Under the pieces are notes generated by a model. It made no database searches. It was not told the origin of the DNA and worked only from the letters and a program-made list of their open reading frames with translations. A stretch of 64,000 nucleotides of DNA from Anaerotignum neopropionicum (lineage in GTDB: Bacteria; Bacillota; Clostridia; Lachnospirales; Anaerotignaceae). Below are positions 9,024-18,700 of this stretch, in pieces (position 1 is the first letter of the stretch; each line of letters begins with the position of its first letter). The position numbers and the translations under genes are program-made. The stretch spans positions 1 to 64,000 of the forward strand of contig NZ_LRVM01000010.1 in assembly GCF_001571775.1 (NCBI RefSeq). Direction: 5' to 3'.

Positions 9024-9225
9024 ATGAAATTTACAGTTTTAACTAACGACAAGGTACAAAAAAGAGGGATTCTGGCTAAGCATGGTTTATCTCTTTTTAT
9101 TGAACATTAAGTGCGCAACATCTTATTTATACAGGGCAACGCGATGTTTTTATACACAATGCCTCCTCTTTCGGAATTGATTTAAACAAAACAGATTGCA
9201 GTCAAAATTCAGGAATACGGAAGCT
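9024..9225 (+). pseudogene. MBL-fold metallohydrolase N-terminal remnant
   Basis: From ATG 9024: MKFTVLTNDKVQKRGILAKH, GLSLFIEH, TAA, RNILF, then after a frameshift TGQRDVFIHNASSFGIDLNK. This is the N-terminal strand pair of the metallo-beta-lactamase-fold family that often accompanies DUF134/NifX genes. The HxHxDH metal site and the rest of the protein are gone. Confidence 0.7.
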
Positions 9226-9533
9226 AAAATAAATTATTTTCCTATATAATAATGTAATTTTTTCCTTGATAAATTTTGCATGATAATCAGCGGCTTTGAA
9301 AAGAGTCGCTTTTTTAGTTTATTGGCATAAGTCTGGGAATCCGCCCTCTTACATCATAGAAGGTTAGTCACAGACCCTCCCCCAGTTTCTTAGGGACGTA
9401 TTTCAATTTCAACAACCTCAAAAGTTATCAACTAAAGCCAGCCGACTATTGGGTAAATAAAATATTACTTGATCGACCTGATAACGATTAAAATAAAATC
9501 ACAGGCCACACCCGAAAGTTTTCTACCTTTGAT
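9226..9533. other. Intergenic, one terminator
   Basis: Apart from the hairpin at 9289-9315 nothing is recognised. The stretch separates the plus-strand metal cluster from the minus-strand YibE/F gene. Confidence 0.4.
9289..9315 (+). terminator. Rho-independent terminator
   Basis: AGCGGCTT, loop TGAA, AAGAGTCGCT with two G-U pairs, followed by a T6 tract (9310-9315). It closes the DUF134/MBL transcription unit on the plus strand. Confidence 0.7.
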
Positions 9534-10700
9534 TTATTTTAGATTTGGTGGATCAAGTTTTTTTTCTAAAGTATCCTCAGTTAAATGATCCTTTTTTGTT
9601 AGGAAAACACCAGCACAAAGGGCGGTTAAGGGTGCAACACTAACAAGACCAAAGCTCCCCACCAAGGTGTCTAGAATTTCTGCTGAAACATATTTATAAT
9701 TTAAAATGTTGGATATGGGCGTACCCTGTGCCATGAAAACCATGAGGGACGCCATATATCCACCAGAATAAGCCAGCAACAATGTGGTTGTCATGGTACC
9801 CATGGCCGCACGTCCCACATTCATGCCGCTTTTGACAGCCTCAAAAACAGAAATATCCGGTTTTTTTTCTGTCACCTCTTGGACAGCAGATGTGATATCT
9901 ACTGCTAAATCCATTACAGCCCCCGATGAGCCGATAAAAACACTTGCCATAAAAATTTGAGTTAGATTTAAATGGGCATAGCCGCTATATAGCAGGCTTT
10001 CAGAATAGGGCATAATGGCACCGTGAATTTTAAATTGCTTGGTAAAAAAAATGCCCAAAACTGCCGTTACCAAAAGCCCAGTTATTGATCCACAAACGGC
10101 ACTTAGGGTACGGCGGTCAAAGCCAAATACCAAAGCGATGATGATTACCGTCAAAAAAGCTGTAAGGGATAGTCCAATATAAATGGGATTATAACCCTTT
10201 AGATATAAGGGTACCAAAACCTTCCAAAGCATAAGAACTGTAATGGCAAAGCTAAGAATTGCCCGTATGCCTGTTTTACCTGCCACCAAAATGAGGAAAA
10301 CAGCAAAGGAAATTGCCAAAAAAAGTTCTATTGGATGGCGATAATGGTCAATCATATTGACAGAAACAATGGTGTTCTCTTGATAATTGATAACAACAAG
10401 GACTTTATCCCCCACCTGAAATATTTTATCGGTTTCTAGCGAGCCGTTTAAGATGTTAAAGCCATCCACAATTTCCCCCTTGAATTTACCTCCCAAAAGT
10501 TCCAGTGTACAATCCTGTTCCCCACTACGGACAAGGCCTGTATCAATGATATTGCTATTGTTGGTATCTAAAACCTTTGCAGCACATCGATCTGCACCTT
10601 TATAAATAACAGCATCCTCAAAACCGGTTGGGAGTAGTATTAAAAAAATGAGAATAAAGATACCTGCCAAAACAGGTGCGTTGTTTTTTAAAAAATTCAT
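9534..10700 (-). CDS. YibE/F family membrane protein
   Basis: 388 residues from ATG 10700, which GGAGG (10706-10710) precedes; the longer reading from 10727 would start before this site. An N-terminal membrane anchor is followed by an extracytoplasmic segment to about residue 120. About seven further membrane helices follow (for example LFLAISFAVFLILVAG, IYIGLSLTAFLTVIIIALVF, LVSVAPLTALCAGVFL), matching the whole length of the YibE/F family. These are putative permeases with no established substrate. It is just downstream of the alkaline phosphatase on the same strand with a 65 bp gap, so they may be co-transcribed. Confidence 0.9.
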   Translation of the reverse strand: MNFLKNNAPVLAGIFILIFLILLPTGFEDAVIYKGADRCAAKVLDTNNSNIIDTGLVRSGEQDCTLELLGGKFKGEIVDGFNILNGSLETDKIFQVGDKVLVVINYQENTIVSVNMIDHYRHPIELFLAISFAVFLILVAGKTGIRAILSFAITVLMLWKVLVPLYLKGYNPIYIGLSLTAFLTVIIIALVFGFDRRTLSAVCGSITGLLVTAVLGIFFTKQFKIHGAIMPYSESLLYSGYAHLNLTQIFMASVFIGSSGAVMDLAVDITSAVQEVTEKKPDISVFEAVKSGMNVGRAAMGTMTTTLLLAYSGGYMASLMVFMAQGTPISNILNYKYVSAEILDTLVGSFGLVSVAPLTALCAGVFLTKKDHLTEDTLEKKLDPPNLK

Positions 10701-10765
10701 ATTTTCCTCCCTAATAAAAAGGGGCAACTGCCATATCTAGGTATGGCAGTGCCATTTTGTGTTTC

Positions 10766-12304
10766 TTATTTCAAGTTGAGAAGTGATGCCAGCTTGTTGT
10801 AAATATCAGTGTTATCGTAGTAGCTAGAAAATAAATCTTCGCCTACACCTTCTGCAAATACACCTACCGGCAAACCTGTATGGGAATAAGATGAAAAATT
10901 AATACCACTTTTGTTATTCAAGATATGGGTGATAGTTACAGAAAGTGGTTCGTAGGTGCCATAAAGTACATATTCTTCTTGATTTGATTCATCCACTGCA
11001 ACACCACTCATTGTTTTGTCATAAGCTGCTTTCAGCTTTTTTAATTCGTAGTCAGTTAAAATTAACTTCGAGTCTGCGCTTACAGTTTTATCCGAAGCAG
11101 TGGTTAAACCAAAGTTGGTTTTGATGTCTTTTAGTACTGTTTCAAAGGGCGTTTTATTTTCCTTATATTTGGCTACATAATCAGAATCATATTTTGCATA
11201 GGAAATCTTCTGGTTTGACAAATTGGTTAAATATGTATCATAGTTTGTTCCAGCATATCCAATCGTAAGTCCGCCTGTTTCGTGATCCCCTGTGACAAGA
11301 ATTAATGTTTCATTGGGGTGCTGGTTGTAAAATTTAATCGCTTCCTGTACAGCTTCGTCTAATGCTAAGGTGTCAGCAATGGTACTCCCTGCGTCGTTAG
11401 CATGGCAAGCCCAGTCGATTTTTCCGCCTTCTACCATCATAAAGAAGCCCGTACTGTTATCTAAGACTTCAATGCCTTTTTTCACATAGTCTGCAAGGCC
11501 CCATTCTGAATTTTCTTTGTCGTTTGCATAGGTCATAGAGTCACTATCAGCAAGCCTTTCAGCAATGACAATGGATTTCCCATCCTTTGCGGTGAGTTTT
11601 TCAGCTTCAGACTGCGTTTTGATTACATTATAGCCCGCTTCCTTAGCAACTTGGTATACATCGGTTTGGTCGTTATTTTTGCCTGTGGTCTGCTTTAATG
11701 CACCTCCGGCAAAGTAATCAAAATCGCTTTCCACCATTTCAAGGGCAATTTCATAGTAGTTATTTCTGCTTGCCTGATGGGCATAAAAAGCAGCGGGGGT
11801 GGCATGGTTTATATTTACACTGCTGATGATCCCAACCTTATAACCAAGCTGATCTCTTACCTTTTCGGTAATAGCAGTATATTCCTTTGTTTTACTTTCA
11901 TCCATATTTATAACGGAGCTATGGGTTTTCTTACCCGTGGAGATAGAGGTTGCGGTAGACGCAGAATCAGGACAGAATGATGTAGAATCGAAAGTGGTCG
12001 CACTGCCTACAACATCAAAATTCATAAAAGATAATGCTTCTCCCCCTGTGAGGATGGAGCTGTTTTTTGCCTGCGCCATTGCACCCAAATAGTCGCTGGC
12101 AGCTTGAATTTGGGGATAGCTCATACCGTCGCCGATAAAGAGAAAAATGTACTTGGGCGCAGAACTTTTTGCCGCAGAAGTGGCGTTAGTGGTACTGGGG
12201 TTGATGATGGTGTTTTCGGTAGAACCAAAGGCAACAACCGTGGAAATTGCCATTGCACCAACCAAAGCAAAGATCAAAGCCTTTTCTAAAAAATTTCGTT
12301 TCAT
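10766..12304 (-). CDS. phoA: Alkaline phosphatase, exported
   Basis: 512 residues from ATG 12304, preceded by GGAGGG. A signal peptide (basic KRNFLEK, then ALIFALVGAMAISTVVAFGS) sends it out of the cell. Metal and catalytic motifs of the PhoA family are all present: FLFIGDGMS (metal Asp), CPDSASTATSISTGKK (phosphorylated Ser after Asp), VEGGKIDWACHAND, LVTGDHETGGLTIGY and SSYSHTGLPVGVF. It hydrolyses phosphate monoesters outside the membrane for phosphate supply. I could not recognise a Pho box upstream, so phosphate control is not shown. Confidence 0.93.
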   Translation of the reverse strand: MKRNFLEKALIFALVGAMAISTVVAFGSTENTIINPSTTNATSAAKSSAPKYIFLFIGDGMSYPQIQAASDYLGAMAQAKNSSILTGGEALSFMNFDVVGSATTFDSTSFCPDSASTATSISTGKKTHSSVINMDESKTKEYTAITEKVRDQLGYKVGIISSVNINHATPAAFYAHQASRNNYYEIALEMVESDFDYFAGGALKQTTGKNNDQTDVYQVAKEAGYNVIKTQSEAEKLTAKDGKSIVIAERLADSDSMTYANDKENSEWGLADYVKKGIEVLDNSTGFFMMVEGGKIDWACHANDAGSTIADTLALDEAVQEAIKFYNQHPNETLILVTGDHETGGLTIGYAGTNYDTYLTNLSNQKISYAKYDSDYVAKYKENKTPFETVLKDIKTNFGLTTASDKTVSADSKLILTDYELKKLKAAYDKTMSGVAVDESNQEEYVLYGTYEPLSVTITHILNNKSGINFSSYSHTGLPVGVFAEGVGEDLFSSYYDNTDIYNKLASLLNLK

Positions 12305-12742
12305 CTGAAAACCCTCCATTTTCGTTTTTAATTAATTGATATTAAATACAAACAAATTATAACAAAAGGAAAAAATGGCAAACCACCTTTTTAATGTAAA
12401 ATAAGGTTAAGATTTTGTTAAAGCAACAAACAATAACCTATTCTTTTTTTTGATGAATTTCTCTCGTGCACTGAGATATTCCTTCATCAAGCAATTAATT
12501 GTAGTTCTTGTGCTAAAACAAATATCAGCTTGGGAATAATGTCTTTTCTTACCCATTAGGCTATGGATCAGTTGCAAGAAGATTGGCAATCAGAGCAAAT
12601 AAGCCTAAGTCGTTGCCCCTGATTAAATCTTGACAGAGGACCAATGACAGTATTTGCTAAGATAAATTTTCAACATAAAAACATCACAAATAAATATATC
12701 AAAACATATTTTATACCATACTGTATTTGGGAGAGATAAAAC
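12305..12742. other. Divergent intergenic region
   Basis: About 440 bp between the divergent alkaline phosphatase and DUF4397 genes. Short frames here (12407-12589, 12623-12805) lack ribosome binding sites and family resemblance. No clear promoter or operator was recognised. Confidence 0.4.
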
Positions 12743-13366
12743 ATGTATAAAAATAACATATCTAACCAAAGAGAAATGCCAATGGGTTACGTACGTGTAA
12801 TTCACACTGTACCAGATGCTCCTAATGTTGATATATATGCTAACGACAAACTAATCGTAAGTAATCTTGCCTATGGAAAATATACAGATTATTTGCCTAT
12901 ACCTGAGGGAATTTACAAAATATCTCTATATGTTGCTGGAACTAAAGATTCTCCTGTCTTATCAGATATGTTAACCGTGGATAAAAATTATATATTGACT
13001 GTAGCAGCAGTCGGAAATCTTAAAGATATAGAATTTCGTGCTATTACTGATGCTAACGAAGTTAAAAAGACAGGCAAAGCAATGGTACGGTTTTTGCATC
13101 TTTCGCCAAATGCTCCCGCAGTAGACATTACATTGCCAGATGGAACAGTGATTTTTAGCAATATTCCATTTGAACACATTACGTCTTATATTGATGTTAT
13201 GCCGATGAATTATACGCTTCAAGTTAGAGTTGCCGGAACTGACAATGTAGTTCTTACGGTACCAAATGTAAATCTGAGTGCAGACAAATTCTATACAGTT
13301 TATGCAATAGGTCTGGTAGGCGAAAAACCTGAACTTCAAGCATTATTAATTCAAGATGAAAAATAG
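12743..13366 (+). CDS. DUF4397 domain-containing protein, two repeats
   Basis: 207 residues made of two DUF4397 beta-sandwich units. The first begins YVRVIHTVPDAPNVDIYAND and the second MVRFLHLSPNAPAVDITLPD; each is followed by a segment typical of the repeat (AYGKYTDYLPIPEGIYKISL and PFEHITSYIDVMPMNYTLQV). ATG 12743 follows GGGAGAG. The family is normally found in cell-surface or lipoproteins, yet there is no signal peptide here. Either the protein acts in the cytoplasm, leaves by a non-Sec route, or has lost its leader. No function is established. Confidence 0.88.
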   Translation: MYKNNISNQREMPMGYVRVIHTVPDAPNVDIYANDKLIVSNLAYGKYTDYLPIPEGIYKISLYVAGTKDSPVLSDMLTVDKNYILTVAAVGNLKDIEFRAITDANEVKKTGKAMVRFLHLSPNAPAVDITLPDGTVIFSNIPFEHITSYIDVMPMNYTLQVRVAGTDNVVLTVPNVNLSADKFYTVYAIGLVGEKPELQALLIQDEK

Positions 13367-13401
13367 CATTACTAAACATTAGACTAGGAAAGTGCTGATT
13401 T

Positions 13402-13552
13402 AATGAAGGGTGCGCAGATGGTTGAGGAAATTATTCAATTGGCAAGGAAAAAAATCGTAGGAATCGTACCCCTATTGCGGGGCTATGATGCCCAGCTAAT
13501 GGCAGCACAACATATCCCCTTGCCTGGGTGCGTGGCAAATACGGCAAACAGA
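13402..13552 (+). pseudogene. Short orphan ORF fragment
   Basis: ATG 13402 opens 50 codons (KGAQMVEEIIQLARKKIVGI, then VPLLRGYDAQLMAAQHIPLP). It looks like the internal part of an alpha/beta protein, but I cannot name the family. A strong hairpin terminator follows at once. No clear ribosome binding site. Confidence 0.35.
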
Positions 13553-13559
13553 TAAAACT

Positions 13560-13602
13560 AAGCACACCGCATATTTGTTTTATACAAATTTGCGGTGTGC
13601 TT
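13560..13602 (+). terminator. Strong hairpin terminator
   Basis: AAGCACACCGCATATTT (13560-13576) pairs with AAATTTGCGGTGTGCTT (13586-13602) with one mismatch across a 9-base loop, followed by GATTTTAC. Confidence 0.75.
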
Positions 13603-13694
13603 GATTTTACTATAATTGATGCAGTGACAAACTTTTCATAAATGTTATATATGCTTATAATTTATGTAAGCAAGGCACTTGGAGGTGATTGCGA

Positions 13695-13853
13695 ATGGAA
13701 AATATTAAAAATTTACTTGATAATACTACGACTGCTGAACCATATAAATGCTATGAAAAAACCAAAGCATATCAGTATTCTAGCAATGTACTTTCTCAGA
13801 TTATTGAAAAACATGGTGCAGAGGTGTTCGATGAAATCAATCGTATTGTCTAA
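13695..13853 (+). CDS. Small hypothetical protein, 52 residues
   Basis: ATG 13695 lies 8 bp after a strong GGAGGTGATT ribosome binding site and opens 52 codons, beginning MENIKNLLDNTTTAEPYKCY and ending EKHGAEVFDEINRIV. Composition is that of a soluble alpha-helical protein. No family recognised. The ribosome binding site is the main argument for a real gene; the overlapping frame starting at 13642 lacks one. Confidence 0.5.
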   Translation: MENIKNLLDNTTTAEPYKCYEKTKAYQYSSNVLSQIIEKHGAEVFDEINRIV

Positions 13854-14202
13854 AAGTACCGTGATTAGACAAATTCCAACGTAATTTCTGTAAATCTATC
13901 AATAACTCCAAGTAAAGCAAAAGAACACATCTAAAAATCACACCTAAACCTCCTATTGAAATTGCTACGAACACACGCCCCCAGTATTCCCAACACCCAA
14001 GTAAATGGGAGAACTATACAGCATAGCCATTGAACGTATTAATAAAAGATTAATTATTTAAAATTGGATAGAGTAGATCATTGTTTTCAGGTTAATGTTG
14101 GGCATTGCCCCCTACAAATACAAGAATTTTTAATATTTAGTAGGGATACAGCTTGCCTCATCCCTTTACATCTAAACACAAATCTTATGTTCTCTAAGAT
14201 TT
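13854..14202. other. Intergenic region, nothing recognised
   Basis: About 350 bp downstream of both the small ORF and the dehydratase gene. A short inverted pair around GGGCATTGCCCC (near 14098) could act as an end signal but has no T-tract. Confidence 0.35.
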
Positions 14203-15690
14203 TTACTCTTTAATACCTACAATATTCTTAGCCAGCTGTTTTTTGCCTTGAATGTTTCCTTGACGAGCAATCATAATACGTTGCGCCTGGGGAGAGCCTG
14301 CACCATGTAAAGATTCTGTACGATACCCCACTGCTGCTGCACCTAAGCATATATTCTCAAGAAAACGCATCACGCGCTGACGATCCTCCGCAGAGACACC
14401 TTCTCTGGTAGCAAAGTACTTATTACAAATTTGACTGATGGTTTCTCCCTCTCGTCCCACGGGAAGGTCGGACTTAAAATCCTTTTCTGATGGCATGGTA
14501 ACCATCAAACCGCCTGCAATATCTTCCGCAAGACGTACGATTTCATAAGGAAATCTTGTAACATTTTGCTTGCAAACATTTGCCAATAATAAATCGATTT
14601 GGTAATTACCGGCTTTTGTAGCACAACCCTCGCAAGAGCAAGCAATCCCACAGGAGTATAGTGTTTCATTAAGATGGGTCATTTCAATCAGCTTATCCTT
14701 AACCGCACTGGCTTTTTCTACGCCGTTATATTCTGCTGCCAAAGCGGTTGCACCAATGATGACATCACCTACGCCAACCTTACAACCACCATAGCTTTGA
14801 CGATGATAACCGGCAAATCTCTCTACCATCATGCCGGTAAATTCATGTTCCCCATTTAAGAAAATATTTTCATTGGGTATAAATACATGGTCAAGAATAA
14901 CAAGTGCCTCCTGCCCGCAGAATTTAACATTACCCACGTCTATGGCTGCATCCTCCAGTTTACGGGTATCACAGGATTGGCGTCCATAAATCATATACAT
15001 ACCCTCTGCATCAGATGGACATGCAAAAGAAATTGCCCAGTCCTTATCGGCTTCACTCATGGCAATTGTTGGCATAAAAATGTGCCAGTGAGAGTTTATT
15101 GAACCCGTCTGATGACATTTCGCACCGGAAACTACAATGCCATCCTCACGTCTTTCTACAACACGAAGATACATATCTGGATCGCTCTGTTCATGAGGCG
15201 CTTTCGAACGGTCACCCTTTGCGTCGGTCATCGCACCATCTACAGTGAAATCGTTATCCTGTACCATTGTCAAAAACTTCTTGAAATTCTCGTGGTAGTC
15301 TGTTCCGTGTGCCTGATCAACTTCAAATGTTGTAGAAAACACCGCATTGAAAGCATCCATGCCTACGCACCGTTGGAAACAGCTGGCGGTCTTTTGACCC
15401 AATAAACGCAGCATTTTTATTTTATAAATCAAATCTTCTGATGATTGATGTAAATGCGTAAAACGATTAATTGTATGTCCTGTTAAACTGGATTTTACTG
15501 TCATCAAATCCTTATGTTGCGGGTCTTGTGCCATGGCATAGGTCATAGCAACACAGTTTATGGATGGACGAATGATAGGATCGTCCACCCAGTTATCAAT
15601 CTTTTTGCCGAACATGTAAACACGGGTGTTCATCTTGCGAAGGGACTCAATATACTCTTTCGGGGTCATTAATTTCGCAGTTGTTGTCAT
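14203..15690 (-). CDS. abfD: 4-hydroxybutyryl-CoA dehydratase / vinylacetyl-CoA isomerase
   Basis: 495 residues, full length. It dehydrates 4-hydroxybutyryl-CoA to crotonyl-CoA through a ketyl radical, using FAD and a [4Fe-4S] cluster. All four cluster ligands known from the Clostridium aminobutyricum enzyme are visible: C104 and C108 in TASCFQRCVG, and H296 and C303 in GYHRQSYGGCKVG. The sequence closely follows that enzyme over its length (for example LRLLGQKTASCFQRCVGMDA and the C-terminal GAGSPQAQRIMIARQGNI). AAGGAGG precedes ATG 15690. It lies 59 bp downstream of nifJ on the same strand, linking 4-hydroxybutyrate (GABA or succinate) fermentation to 2-oxoacid oxidation. Confidence 0.95.
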   Translation of the reverse strand: MTTTAKLMTPKEYIESLRKMNTRVYMFGKKIDNWVDDPIIRPSINCVAMTYAMAQDPQHKDLMTVKSSLTGHTINRFTHLHQSSEDLIYKIKMLRLLGQKTASCFQRCVGMDAFNAVFSTTFEVDQAHGTDYHENFKKFLTMVQDNDFTVDGAMTDAKGDRSKAPHEQSDPDMYLRVVERREDGIVVSGAKCHQTGSINSHWHIFMPTIAMSEADKDWAISFACPSDAEGMYMIYGRQSCDTRKLEDAAIDVGNVKFCGQEALVILDHVFIPNENIFLNGEHEFTGMMVERFAGYHRQSYGGCKVGVGDVIIGATALAAEYNGVEKASAVKDKLIEMTHLNETLYSCGIACSCEGCATKAGNYQIDLLLANVCKQNVTRFPYEIVRLAEDIAGGLMVTMPSEKDFKSDLPVGREGETISQICNKYFATREGVSAEDRQRVMRFLENICLGAAAVGYRTESLHGAGSPQAQRIMIARQGNIQGKKQLAKNIVGIKE

Positions 15691-15749
15691 TTTTGTTCCT
15701 CCTTTTTATCTCAAATAATTAGTTGCTTTCCAAACCAAAAAGTTTTCTT

Positions 15750-18700
15750 TTATTTCTTTGCTAAATCTTGATAAGTAGCCAGTCTTTCTTTCGCCTCTTT
15801 TTCTGCTTTTGCATATAACTGTTCCGCTCTTTCAGGGAATGACAATTTTAATGAGGCATAACGGTTTTCTCCCAAAAGGAATTGTTTGAATTCCTCAGAT
15901 GGTTCTTTGGAATCAAGAGAAAATGGATTTTTGCCTTGTTCCTTTAAATCAGGATTGTAGCGATAAAGATGCCAATATCCCGCTTCAACTGCACGTTTTT
16001 CTTCTAACTGGCTAAGACCCATACTTGATTTCATACCATGCTCAATACACGGGCAATAACAAATTACAATGGATGGCCCATGATAGGCTTCTGCCTCGCG
16101 AATTGCCCGCAAAGTCTGTGCAGGGTCTGCACCCATAGCCACCTGTGCCACATACACATAGCCATAGCTCATAGCCATCAGTCCTAAATCTTTCTTTTTT
16201 GTCATCTTTCCACCAGCAGAGAATTTCGCAATCGCTCCTGTTACCGTAGCTTTTGAGGACTGCCCGCCGGTATTCGAATAAACCTCGGTATCTAAAACTA
16301 ATAAATTAATATCCTTCCCCGACGCTAACACATGGTCTAAGCCACCATAACCAATATCATAAGCCCAACCATCACCGCCAAAAGCCCATACACTTTTCTT
16401 TGTCAAAAATTCTTGGTTTTGACGAACAAAAGCAGCCTCCTCGCTATTGTTATTTTCAAGGGCAGTTAATAAAGAATCGCTAACGGTGCGTGATTGTTCG
16501 GAATTATCACCGTTTTCCAAATATGCTTCACAAGCTTCTTTTGCTATACCTCTCTTTGCAAGGGTTTTAATTTTTTCAACCAATTGCAATTTTACAGCGT
16601 TTTGACCTAATAAATAACCGTAAGCATATTCAGCATTGTCCTCAAATAAAGACATTGCCCATGCAGGTCCAAACCCTTTCTTATCCGTACAGTATGGAGA
16701 AGATGGCGTAGAACCACCATATGCAGAAGAACAACCGGAAGCATTCGTGATATACATCCGCTCACCAAATAATTGTGTCACTAGCTTTATGTACGGTGTT
16801 TCTCCACAGCCTGCACAAGCACCTGAAAACTCAAAATAAGGTTTCGCAAACTGTGAATTTTTAATGGATTTATTATTTACAGCATCTTTTTTAATTTCTA
16901 CAGCTTCAACAGCGTATGTCCAGTTTTCTGCTTCCCTAAGTTGACTTTCTAATTCTTCCATGATTAAAGCCTTACTTTCATTATTTTCTGCTTTTTTATT
17001 TACAGGACATACATTTGCACAGCTTCCACAACCAGTACAATCATAAGGAGACACTTGTATACGGAATTGATACTTCTCTAAACCGGAACCCATCGCTTTT
17101 TTCGTAGCAAAGCCATCAGGTGCAGCCTGAACCTCTTCAGCATTCAGCAGAATCGGACGAATGGCTGCATGAGGGCATACGAAAGAGCATTGATTACACT
17201 GAATACAAGCATCCATTTGCCATTCTGGAACCTCAACAGCAGCACCTCGTTTTTCGTATTTAGAAGTACCTGCAGGCCATGTACCATCTTCTAAGCCGTA
17301 TTTTTTTAATGTTGCTACAGATAAACTGTCGCCCTCTTGTCGGTTCATAACCGATACAACTTCCTTAATGAATTCCGGACTGTTGTCCTGTATAGAAGGG
17401 TCTTGAACATTAAGCCAAGCACTTGGAATTTCAATCTCTTTAAGCTCTTGAATCCCATGCTCTATAGAGGCATTGTTCATATCAACAACAGCTTGACCCT
17501 TTTTCTTATAATATGACTTGTAAATCGCTTCCTTCATTTCTAAAACAGCTTTTTCCACAGGAATAACATTGGTAAGCTTGAAAAATGAAGCTTGTAAAAT
17601 CGTATTTGTACGGTTTCCAAGTCCTAGCTTACGGGCAATCTCTATGGCATTAATGGCATAGAGTTTCACTTTCTTGTTTGCCAAGCTTCGTTTCATAGAG
17701 GCAGGCAAGTTTTTCTCAAGCCCTTCCATGTCCCAACTACAGTTGAGTAAAAATATACCACCTTCTTTTAAATCCTTTACCATATCATATTTATTTACAT
17801 AGGAAGACTTGTGACAAGCAACAAAGTCTGCTGAATGAACAAGATATGGAGAACGAATCGGTTCTTTACCAAACCGTAAGTGAGATTGGGTTAAACCACC
17901 TGATTTTTTAGAGTCATAAACAAAATAAGCTTGACAATACAAATCTGTAGCATGACCAATAATTTTAATGGAGTTCTTATTTGCACCAACAGTACCATCA
18001 GAACCCATACCCCAAAGGATTACATTTGATTGATCCTCTGGCGAGGTTTTAATCTCACATGTAACAGGCAAAGATGTAAACGATACATCATCCTCTATGC
18101 CAATGGTAAAATTGTTCTTCGGCGCTTTTTGCTTAAGGTTTTCATAGACTGCCAAAATTTGGCCAGGGGTAGTATCCTTAGAGGAAAGTCCATAACGTCC
18201 ACCCACAATTTCCATGGGTAATCCACTTTCTTTATATAAAGCACAAATATCTTGATACAATGGTTCACCTATGGCACCGGGTTCTTTTGTTCTATCCAAA
18301 ACAGCCAATCGTTTCGCAGAAACAGGCATGCTTTTTAAGAAATGGGCGGCAGAAAAAGGTCTATATAAGTGAACATTAATCAAACCTACCTTTTCACCCT
18401 TTGACATTAAATAGTCCACCGTTTCTTTTCCAGTGTCGGCAGCCGAACCCATAAGAACAATCACATTCTCCGCATCGGATGCACCGTAATAATCAAAAAG
18501 ATGATGAGTGCGACCTGTAATTTTACCAATTTCCTGTAAATAATGTTCCACAGCCCCAGGAATTGTAGAAAACTTTTCATTGCAAGCCTCACGACATTGA
18601 AAGAAAATATCAGGATTCACAGTGGTTCCTCTTGTTGCCGGATGCTCTGGATTGAGGGCATGTTTTCTAAAAGCCTTCATTGCGTCCATATCTACCAACG

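Noticed and set aside
14674-15405. Plus-strand ORFs over the dehydratase gene
   Set aside because: Antisense shadows; the minus-strand frame is a near full-length match to the known enzyme with all cluster ligands.
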